Notes under the pieces: generated by a model
Told to the model about the DNA's origin: nothing
The model's database searches: none
The model's input: only the letters and a program-made list of their open reading frames with translations
NCBI GenBank assembly: GCA_021107345.1
Contig: JAIOSX010000017.1
Span: 1-5,017, forward strand
Source of the DNA: Candidatus Aegiribacteria sp.
GTDB taxonomy: Bacteria; Fermentibacterota; Fermentibacteria; Fermentibacterales; Fermentibacteraceae
DNA length: 5,017 nt
Direction: 5' to 3'
Position numbers and translations under genes: made by a program
Shown: positions 1-5,017 of the stretch, piece by piece
How the letters are laid out: each line of letters begins with the position of its first letter
Position numbering within the stretch: position 1 is the stretch's first letter

Positions 1-1193
1 TCCCCATTATCGGAGGCGCTAAACTCTCCGGCTCATTGGGAGGTGGAATCCACTTTGGTTTCCTTGATGCTGTAACATCAAGGATCAGTGAGGACTCCAT
101 ATCTCTGGTTCCGGCTGCAAACTACGGTATACTGAGGGCTGTGAAGGAGTTTGGTCCATACAGCTACATCGGACTTTCCGCTGTGAGCAAGGACATCTGG
201 AAGCAGGATGGGTTCTCTGAAAGTTACAACAGGGCTTTTGCGCTGGACGGCGCTTTGCTTATTCCCGGCAACCATGTAGTGGATGCATCGGTCGCAAGAT
301 CCTTCAACACTGATATGGAAACTGATGAAGCATACAGAGCCAGCCTCCATAAGGTGAGGAGCACCTTTACCTACAGCGCCGGATGGGAATCCATCGGTGA
401 GAACTTCGATGTTAACGGTACAGGATTTACTACTGCTACCGGACGCTGGGAAAGCTGGGGAAACGTTCATAAGACCTTCCTTCCGGTGGAAACTTTCAGC
501 CGACTCGGCTTTGGCGCAAATGCTTACTACGCAGAGCTGAACACAGGGGAAACAGTGGGAAGGAACATCAGCATCGATGCCAATGCTACACTCAAGAACG
601 GCGCATATTTCGGAACTGATGTAGATTATTCCGGTGAGACCTTCGATCCCTACGAGGGTCCGGAGGGGCACACTTACAGTGACAGAGCCAGTTTCCACGC
701 CTGGGCAGGTACAAATCAGTTCGATGACGTCAGCGTGAGCGGGAACATCGGAGCCGGTCAGTACAGTTGTGAGGGTACCTTCCTGAATTACAATCTGAGT
801 TTTAGAGTGAAACCCTCTCAGGCTTTTGATCTGAGATTATCCGGTAACGTGTTCATGACCGAAGACACCGAGAACTATAACTGGTCAGCTGGTGAGTGGG
901 ACAACCGCTGTACCGACTGGAAATCCATGGTACTCAGGGCCGGATACATGTTCAATCCGGATATGAATCTCAGGCTATTCTCTCAGTATTCCCGCTTTTC
1001 CATGGATTACTCCCTCACAGGTGAGTCCGAGAGCAGCGATATTACAGCAAACCTGTTGTTCAGCTGGCAGTACCTTCCGGGCAGTATGTTCTACTTTCTT
1101 GTGGAGAACCAGTTCGAAGAGAGGGAGGAAGGCGGTTTCGGAACACCTGATATCGGCTGCTACGCTAAACTTACATGGTATTTGTCAATCTAG
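1..1193 (+). CDS. DUF5916-type outer-membrane beta-barrel protein, 5'-truncated (C-terminal part)
   Basis: The reading frame is open from base 3 (PIIGGAKLSGS...) to TAG at 1191-1193, giving 396 visible residues. The TTG at base 36 is internal: the codons before it continue a family motif, so the real start lies upstream of the window. The opening GGAKLSG followed by a Gly-rich strand and FGFLDAVT matches the start of the barrel region in DUF5916 proteins, which usually carry an N-terminal carbohydrate-binding CBM9-like domain and total roughly 700-850 aa. About half is therefore missing. The rest shows alternating polar/aromatic strands typical of an outer-membrane barrel, for example around LRLSGNVFM, VLRAGYMF and MFYFLVENQF. 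It ends in a last strand, YAKLTWYLSI, with Ile rather than the common terminal Phe. The substrate is unknown; members are usually annotated only as DUF5916 or carbohydrate-binding family 9-like. The stop codon lies inside a palindrome. Recognition is from remembered family motifs, not a search. Confidence 0.8.
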   Translation, partial: PIIGGAKLSGSLGGGIHFGFLDAVTSRISEDSISLVPAANYGILRAVKEFGPYSYIGLSAVSKDIWKQDGFSESYNRAFALDGALLIPGNHVVDASVARSFNTDMETDEAYRASLHKVRSTFTYSAGWESIGENFDVNGTGFTTATGRWESWGNVHKTFLPVETFSRLGFGANAYYAELNTGETVGRNISIDANATLKNGAYFGTDVDYSGETFDPYEGPEGHTYSDRASFHAWAGTNQFDDVSVSGNIGAGQYSCEGTFLNYNLSFRVKPSQAFDLRLSGNVFMTEDTENYNWSAGEWDNRCTDWKSMVLRAGYMFNPDMNLRLFSQYSRFSMDYSLTGESESSDITANLLFSWQYLPGSMFYFLVENQFEEREEGGFGTPDIGCYAKLTWYLSI

Positions 1194-1234
1194 GAGTGTG
1201 TCCGACAATGTTTCATTGTCGGACAGGCTCCTAG
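1190..1234. repeat. 45-bp palindromic hairpin element (REP/MITE-like), overlapping a stop codon
   Basis: The inner perfect 12-bp stem TGTCCGACAATG (1199-1210) pairs with CATTGTCGGACA (1214-1225) around a TTT loop. After a 2-nt internal mismatch (TG against GG), the outer arms CTAGGAG (1190-1196) and CTCCTAG (1228-1234) pair perfectly over 7 bp. The total is 19 Watson-Crick pairs. No U-tract follows, so it is not a classic intrinsic terminator, although the hairpin could still stall polymerase or protect the 3' end of the upstream mRNA. Compact shape, symmetric CTAG ends and position just after a gene resemble REP/BIME or small MITE-like dispersed palindromes. Only one copy is visible here, so its dispersed nature is inferred. 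The TAG stop of the upstream barrel gene is part of the left arm. Confidence 0.75.
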
Positions 1235-1333
1235 TGGAGGGCATTACAGGAACGCGTATGTGCATTACTCAAACAAAGCAGCGGCTGCAGAACCCCCTGG
1301 TGTGCGGCGGAGAGCAGGTGGGCAGGAAGTAAA

Positions 1334-2473
1334 ATGAGAAACTGTATCATCATATTATGTGGAGCCATGTCCCTTATAGTTGTATCTTGCGGTTCGGGTG
1401 GCGGTGAGGAGACCGGACTCAACCACCATGTTGAAACAACACAGACCACCATGGTCCTGCTGGATTCCATTGGTGTTGAGCTGGGTGACTCCTGCTACAT
1501 TTTCGGTTCAATCGAGGGTTTGGGGTACACTCCGGACGGCAATATTGCTATCCTTGACCGTATCAGCGCGGACATCAGGCTCTACACCCCGGATGGCGTA
1601 TATCTGAGGAGAGTCGGGGGCAGGGGAAGCGGACCCGGTGAAATGCATAATCCATTATGTCTCTTCCTCTTCCCTGACGGCAGGATGGGTGCTCTGGACC
1701 CATGGCGAAATGGACTCCAGGTATACTCCTCCGAGGAGGAATATCAGGGTATTGGTATGGAAATTTCCAGCAATGTACACCTTTACCCGGAGATAGTGAA
1801 CGATAGCATCTTCATTTCCATGAAGAGCGAGTTCGTCTTCGAGGACGGAGCTGCTCCGGTCGTAGCGGTTTTCATCGGTCTTTTCGAGATGTCAGCCGAG
1901 CCCGAGATTACCTACTGGAGGGTGGAGATGGATCTGGATTTCTCCATTCTCGCTGACCTGGCTCAGAAGTACCTTCTCGCAGTATCATTGGCTGTGGATA
2001 CACAGAACGGAATCGTGTACATTGCTCCGAACTCCGGCACCGACTATCGGATAAAGAGGTTTACCCTGGATGGAGAACAGCTTACTGATCTGGAACTCGA
2101 CGTCGAAACGATTCCCCTGACAGAGGAGGAGATTCGTATAGAAGAGGAATTTGTTCGCCTGAGGCTTTCGAGTCTGGAGGGAGGAGAGCCCGAGTATAAC
2201 GTCCAGCTCACCGATCCGATAACTCACAGACTTCCCGTGACTGACCTGGAGATAAGCCAGGACGGCAACCTCTGGGCGAGAAGGGGGGCGGAGGATGAAC
2301 CCTTCTTCGATGTATGGTCTCCCGAAGGTGAACTCGTCGGGAACGTAGTGCTGCCAGGAGTGGGACCCAAGAGCCGCTCATGGAGGTTCGAGGTCTGCGA
2401 TATGGGGATTCTGGCTTATGATTCTGACCCGGATTTGTACCAGAAAGTCTATCTCATAGGCATTGCAGATTAG
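1334..2473 (+). CDS. Lipoprotein with predicted 6-bladed beta-propeller (NHL-like)
   Basis: A 379-aa protein starting at ATG 1334, preceded by AGGAAG (1324-1329) at good spacing. Residues 1-19 form a lipoprotein signal: a short charged start (MRN), a hydrophobic stretch, and the lipobox VVSC with the acylated Cys at 19. A Gly/Glu-rich linker follows. Gly rather than Asp at +2 is compatible with outer-membrane sorting, if the enteric Lol rule holds here. The mature part has repeated blade-like strands: IAILDRISADIRLYTPDG (71-88), then RRVGGRGSGPGEMHNP (92-107), which is the hallmark motif of 6-bladed propeller lipoproteins; FTLDGEQL (243-250); DGNLWARRG (310-318) and VWSPEGELV (327-335). Acidic residues are frequent. 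No catalytic motif is visible, so a binding or scaffold role in the envelope is the most that can be inferred. It lies 140 bp after the barrel gene, with the palindrome between, and is closed by a terminator. Confidence 0.82.
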   Translation: MRNCIIILCGAMSLIVVSCGSGGGEETGLNHHVETTQTTMVLLDSIGVELGDSCYIFGSIEGLGYTPDGNIAILDRISADIRLYTPDGVYLRRVGGRGSGPGEMHNPLCLFLFPDGRMGALDPWRNGLQVYSSEEEYQGIGMEISSNVHLYPEIVNDSIFISMKSEFVFEDGAAPVVAVFIGLFEMSAEPEITYWRVEMDLDFSILADLAQKYLLAVSLAVDTQNGIVYIAPNSGTDYRIKRFTLDGEQLTDLELDVETIPLTEEEIRIEEEFVRLRLSSLEGGEPEYNVQLTDPITHRLPVTDLEISQDGNLWARRGAEDEPFFDVWSPEGELVGNVVLPGVGPKSRSWRFEVCDMGILAYDSDPDLYQKVYLIGIAD

Positions 2474-2492
2474 GTCTGCTAAGGAACGAGGT

Positions 2493-2540
2493 CAGGGACG
2501 GAGTTAATTACAATACTGATTACCTCCGTCCCTGTTTATT
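2493..2540 (+). terminator. Rho-independent terminator after the propeller lipoprotein gene
   Basis: CAGGGACGGAG (2493-2503) pairs perfectly with CTCCGTCCCTG (2524-2534), an 11-bp GC-rich stem. After one mismatch, TAAT (2505-2508) and ATTA (2519-2522) can add four more pairs, leaving a 10-nt loop. TTTATT (2535-2540) follows directly as the U-rich tail. It begins 20 bp after the lipoprotein stop codon and separates that gene from the flavoprotein gene. Confidence 0.85.
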
Positions 2541-2711
2541 GCACTCTTGTCTTCCTGATAAGCAGAGCAAATTGAATAGGAAAATCTAACCGTCTGTATC
2601 GAAAATGCCTATAATTCCATTCATATGCATTATGACCTGGTCTGGATATTTCGAGATATTCAATATTGCTTATAGGACAGATCTGCTGTAACAATACATG
2701 TGAACTTCATC

Positions 2712-2732
2712 TTCAGTGTCCGGGACAGTGAA
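2712..2732. promoter_or_regulatory. 21-bp near-perfect dyad, candidate operator upstream of the flavoprotein gene
   Basis: TTCA-G-TGTCC-G-GGACA-G-TGAA reads as an inverted repeat with nine of ten pairs matching; only G2716/G2728 fail, and the centre is G2722. Size and symmetry fit a site for a dimeric regulator better than an RNA hairpin, because a stem would have essentially no loop. It ends 37 bp before the GTG start and four bases before a -10-like TATTAT. A bound protein would therefore cover the -35/spacer zone. The cognate regulator is unknown. Confidence 0.45.
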
Positions 2733-2736
2733 ACCG

Positions 2737-2742
2737 TATTAT
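2737..2742 (+). promoter_or_regulatory. Possible -10 box (TATTAT) for the flavoprotein gene
   Basis: TATTAT matches the sigma-70 -10 consensus at five of six positions. It would place transcription start near 2749, just before the AAAGGA ribosome binding site. There is no good -35: the hexamer 17 bases upstream is CAGTGT, inside the 21-bp dyad. The promoter would therefore be weak or dependent on the factor bound there. The assignment rests on position and one hexamer only. Confidence 0.3.
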
Positions 2743-2755
2743 TAAGAATTCAATC

Positions 2756-2761
2756 AAAGGA
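2756..2761 (+). promoter_or_regulatory. Ribosome binding site fixing the GTG start of the flavoprotein gene
   Basis: AAAGGA lies eight bases before GTG 2770. An in-frame TAA at 2743-2745 blocks extension upstream, and no other ATG, GTG or TTG occurs between it and 2770. The dinucleotide-binding motif begins at codon 15, so a later start would destroy the fold. GTG is therefore the start. Confidence 0.75.
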
Positions 2762-2769
2762 AAACCGCT

Positions 2770-4173
2770 GTGAATATAAAAAACGGAGAACATGGAAAGA
2801 TAGCGGTTCTGGGGGCAGGTCTTGCCGGCTTGAGGGCAGCGGACATTCTATCTGAAAAAGGCCTTAATGTCCTGATCATCGAAAAAGAGGCGAAACCTGG
2901 AGGTCTGGCCATCACATTTCAGCAGAGCGGATTTTTCTTTGATCTTGGACCTCACCGTTTTCATACTGAGAATTCCCGGATACTCCAGTTTGTTGAAGAA
3001 CTTCTGCCGGGTGAACTCCTGGAACTTCAGAGACTTAGCAGAATTCGTCTTCTTGACCGCTATTTCAGTTATCCCCTCGTCTTCGGTGATGTGCTGAAAA
3101 AAATGCCTCTGCATAGATCTGCAGGTTTTATACTGAGCTATTTCGCAGAACGATTGAAGAGCCTTTTTGCTTCCGGGGAAGAACGATCCTTCAGAGGATG
3201 GGTGATAAGCAGGTTCGGAAAAAAGCTGTATGACCTCTATTTCGGTCCATACACAGAAAAGATCTGGGGTTGCCCGGCGGATGAACTCTCCGCTGACTGG
3301 GCAAGTCAGAGGATCACTGTGCCGAGATTGACAGATTTGGTCAAGGCTACCATGTCTCCTCTGAAATATTCAGCCAGAAGCCTTGTAAGTAAATTTTATT
3401 ATCCAATAGGCGGAATCGGGAGGATCTCCGATGCACTTGCAGGGAGAGTATCAGCCAGGGGGGCGACTTTCATGTACTCCTCCAGCCCTGATTCCATTCA
3501 ACAACTTCCGGAAGGTGGTTATGGTATATCTGTCAACGGGAAGGTTATTGAAGTTGATGGCATTGTAAGCACAATACCAGTAACCGAATACGTTAGATTG
3601 GTCGGTAGTATTGTACCCGAGGGAATACATCATTGTTCGGAAAAGCTGAATTATCGAGCCGTTTTGTTTCTGGTACTTCAGCTGAAGACCAGAGTAATGG
3701 CGAATGATCATTGGATATACATTCCTGAAAATAAGTACCTGTTCAACAGGATCTCAATTCCCGGAAACTTCGATCCTGAAATGGCTGAACACAATTCTCA
3801 GCTGGTGTTCGAATTCACATGCACGGAAGAGGACGATATCTGGTCGGGAGAAATAGACTTGTTGGAATCAGCAGTTGCAGGAGGTACTGAGCTGGGGCTG
3901 TTCCTCCGTAATGATGTTGCGGGAAGCATGCTCATAAAGAGAACTCACGCTTACCCGGTTTACTCATTGGATTACGCGGAAAACGTATACGCTGTGCTGG
4001 AGGCCCTAGATAAGCTGGATTGTTCAGTTACCAGCGGTCGTCAGGGTCTGTTCAGGTACAATAATATGGATCACTCCCTCGAAATGGGAGAATATGCAGC
4101 TCTGGAGCTTCTCGGGCAGGAGAACATGAGGGAGCGGTTCGAATGGACCCGAGAAACGTGGGCGGACGGCTGA
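2770..4173 (+). CDS. FAD-dependent oxidoreductase, UDP-galactopyranose mutase-like / protoporphyrinogen oxidase-like family
   Basis: A 467-aa soluble flavoprotein starting at GTG. An N-terminal Rossmann fold shows GAGLAG (15-20) for the FAD diphosphate and Glu38 at the end of strand 2 for the ribose. PGGLA (43-47) and DLGPHRFHT (58-66) follow, characteristic of this family. The central segment YFGPYTEKIWG (157-167) with DELSADWASQRI (171-182) is a strong signature of the UGM-like, COG1232-type flavoproteins often found with polysaccharide genes. The C-terminal FAD motif GRQGLFRYNNMDHSL (423-437) is intact. Classical UDP-galactopyranose mutases are about 370-400 aa and have GGN where this has GGL, so it is not a plain Glf. 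Substrate is undetermined; sugar-nucleotide or lipid-linked chemistry is plausible from family context, but no glycosyltransferase neighbour is visible. The gene ends with tandem in-frame stops TGA TAA and appears monocistronic, with a terminator upstream and a separate promoter downstream. Confidence 0.85.
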   Translation: MNIKNGEHGKIAVLGAGLAGLRAADILSEKGLNVLIIEKEAKPGGLAITFQQSGFFFDLGPHRFHTENSRILQFVEELLPGELLELQRLSRIRLLDRYFSYPLVFGDVLKKMPLHRSAGFILSYFAERLKSLFASGEERSFRGWVISRFGKKLYDLYFGPYTEKIWGCPADELSADWASQRITVPRLTDLVKATMSPLKYSARSLVSKFYYPIGGIGRISDALAGRVSARGATFMYSSSPDSIQQLPEGGYGISVNGKVIEVDGIVSTIPVTEYVRLVGSIVPEGIHHCSEKLNYRAVLFLVLQLKTRVMANDHWIYIPENKYLFNRISIPGNFDPEMAEHNSQLVFEFTCTEEDDIWSGEIDLLESAVAGGTELGLFLRNDVAGSMLIKRTHAYPVYSLDYAENVYAVLEALDKLDCSVTSGRQGLFRYNNMDHSLEMGEYAALELLGQENMRERFEWTRETWADG

Positions 4174-4303
4174 TAATCGTGCATAAAAAAACAGATGCAT
4201 TCTATGAATATCAGATATTTATCTTTTATGCTTTATGATTCCGTGATAACTGTATTCATTCTGTTTGAAAACCGTTCCTGAGTTCTTATGATACAAATAT
4301 GAT
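4174..4303. other. AT-rich intergenic stretch, no gene seen
   Basis: After the tandem stop codons this region is AT-rich, and no supported reading frame is visible on either strand. GCATAAAA (4181-4188) and TTTTATGC (4224-4231) form an 8-bp inverted repeat, with a small AATAT-CAG-ATATT hairpin (4207-4219) between them. The pairing is nearly all A-T with a 35-nt loop, so it is at best a weak transcription end. No convincing terminator for the flavoprotein gene is present. Confidence 0.4.
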
Positions 4304-4333
4304 TTGACATGACCGGGTTATTCTAGGTATTGT
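4304..4333 (+). promoter_or_regulatory. Candidate sigma-70 promoter for the cNMP-binding gene
   Basis: A perfect -35 TTGACA (4304-4309) is followed after 18 bases by TATTGT (4328-4333), four of six matches to TATAAT. Transcription would begin near 4340, leaving a leader of about 105 nt before the ATG at 4447. A second TTGACA at 4409-4414 has only GATTAA at the -10 distance and would start transcription on top of the ribosome binding site, so the first is preferred. Confidence 0.45.
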
Positions 4334-4446
4334 TTTCTGGATGAGGAATGCTGCGGATATGGAATTACGATATTAATTTCATGCTTTGTCCGCGAATTGC
4401 CATACTGTTTGACAGATGGTTTTGTTCTGACGATTAAGAGGTTTCC

Positions 4447-5017
4447 ATGAAAAAAAGCAGTCTCTTTAATACAGATGACATTTTCTCCGAAAGTGGTGTC
4501 AGGGAGCTTTTCAATATCATAAAAGTGCATGAATCAGATGTACTTGTCAAACAGGGTGATCCCGGAACAGATCTTTTCATTGTTGAATCCGGCCAGTTCG
4601 TAGTCACTGATGACAAAGGGGGAGGCCGAATACTGGATTCACTTGGAGATGGAGATGTTTTCGGAGAAATGGCTTTCCTTGGCGGGGAGGAGCGATCAGC
4701 AAGCGTCACATCAAACACTACCGGTACCCTATTGAAGCTTTCCCGGAAGTCCTTTGTTGCATTTCTCAGAAAGAAACCCATTCCGGGAACAAAATTCCTT
4801 CTCTTCCTGGAGAAACTCATTGTCGGAAGGCTCAGAAAGGCTGATTCCCTCAGGGTTCTTATCTCAGGTGATCGGGAACTCAGGGAACGGCGCGAACTCA
4901 AGAAGCTGAGAGTTGATATTCGGGCTCGGAATAGAAAGCCCCTGCTGTCCGCGGATGATCTCGTACTGTCGGAGATATGCAACTGTATCTATGCCCGGGA
5001 TAATCAGATTCTCTTCA
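4447..5017 (+). CDS. Cyclic nucleotide-binding (CRP-like effector) domain protein, 3'-truncated
   Basis: ATG at 4447 is preceded by AGAGG (4437-4441) five bases upstream, and an in-frame TAA at 4435-4437 rules out an earlier start. The frame runs open to the window edge, giving 190 codons. Residues about 15-110 form a cNMP-binding beta-roll: VLVKQGDPGTDLFIVESGQF (32-51) is the typical first half. The phosphate-binding cassette FGEMAFLGGEERSASV (72-87) keeps the Glu (74) and Arg (83) that contact cyclic nucleotide in family members, so ligand binding is plausible. The effector domain starts close to the N-terminus with no transmembrane segment. After it comes a hydrophobic helix (KFLLFLEKLIVGRL, 116-129) and a highly charged Arg/Lys/Glu stretch (about 140-164). 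No CRP-type helix-turn-helix is recognisable in the visible part, so this may be a signalling protein with another output domain rather than a transcription factor. The C-terminal fate is unknown. Confidence 0.82.
   Translation, partial: MKKSSLFNTDDIFSESGVRELFNIIKVHESDVLVKQGDPGTDLFIVESGQFVVTDDKGGGRILDSLGDGDVFGEMAFLGGEERSASVTSNTTGTLLKLSRKSFVAFLRKKPIPGTKFLLFLEKLIVGRLRKADSLRVLISGDRELRERRELKKLRVDIRARNRKPLLSADDLVLSEICNCIYARDNQILF

Noticed and set aside
78..698. Long open frame on the - strand, antisense to the barrel gene
   Set aside because: It lies wholly inside the well-supported + strand coding region, has no recognisable motif, and its protein is Cys/Ser/Val-rich low-complexity typical of an antisense shadow.
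1021..1332. Overlapping + strand frame crossing the barrel gene's end and the palindrome
   Set aside because: Most of it overlaps the real gene in another frame, the rest translates the palindrome and intergenic DNA, and it shows no motif.
2610..2615. Perfect TATAAT hexamer in the gap before the flavoprotein gene
   Set aside because: No acceptable -35 lies 16-18 bases upstream, and the upstream TG is offset by one base from an extended -10. It could be a promoter with a long leader, but support is too thin.
2716..2722. GTGTCCG shared between the operator-like dyad and the palindrome near 1198-1204
   Set aside because: A shared 7-mer is expected by chance in 5 kb, and the two structures differ in symmetry and flanks, so I do not treat them as copies of one element.
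4181..4231. GCATAAAA...TTTTATGC inverted repeat as a terminator of the flavoprotein gene
   Set aside because: The stem is short and nearly all A-T, the loop is 35 nt, and no U-run follows, so it is not a credible intrinsic terminator.
4434..4982. 182-codon - strand frame opposite the cNMP-binding gene
   Set aside because: The + strand frame has clear domain motifs and a ribosome binding site, while the - strand product is Ser/Arg/Pro-rich with no family features.

Overview
The window looks like an ordinary chromosomal stretch of a Gram-negative (diderm) bacterium. The evidence is a DUF5916-type outer-membrane beta-barrel protein and a lipoprotein with a clear lipobox. All four genes lie on the + strand, and base composition is moderate. 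DUF5916 barrels beside propeller lipoproteins are common in Bacteroidota, Gemmatimonadota and related FCB-type candidate phyla (WOR-3 or Fermentibacterota-like). I lean towards such an uncultured FCB-type lineage, but nothing here fixes the taxonomy.

Layout: (1) bases 1-1193 hold the C-terminal part of a large DUF5916 outer-membrane protein whose start lies outside the window. (2) Bases 1190-1234 form a 45-bp palindrome, CTAGGAG...CTCCTAG around a TGTCCGACAATG hairpin, which supplies that gene's stop codon and looks like a dispersed REP/MITE-like unit. (3) Bases 1334-2473 encode a 379-aa lipoprotein with a predicted 6-bladed beta-propeller, closed by a good intrinsic terminator at 2493-2540. 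(4) A 296-bp gap at 2474-2769 holds that terminator and, near its end, a 21-bp near-perfect dyad beside a -10-like box. (5) Bases 2770-4173 encode a 467-aa FAD-dependent oxidoreductase of the UDP-galactopyranose mutase-like / protoporphyrinogen-oxidase-like family, starting with GTG. (6) A 273-bp AT-rich gap at 4174-4446 carries a plausible sigma-70 promoter. (7) Bases 4447-5017 are the 5' part of a cyclic-nucleotide-binding-domain protein that runs off the window.

The first two genes make envelope proteins and may be functionally linked, though the hairpin lies between them. The flavoprotein and the cNMP-binding protein appear to be separate transcription units, each with its own upstream signals. 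I see no CRISPR, tRNA, rRNA, transposase, toxin-antitoxin pair or defence gene. The items most worth a second look are the palindromic element overlapping the stop codon and the operator-like dyad before the flavoprotein gene. I do not see convincing evidence of a new multi-gene system here.
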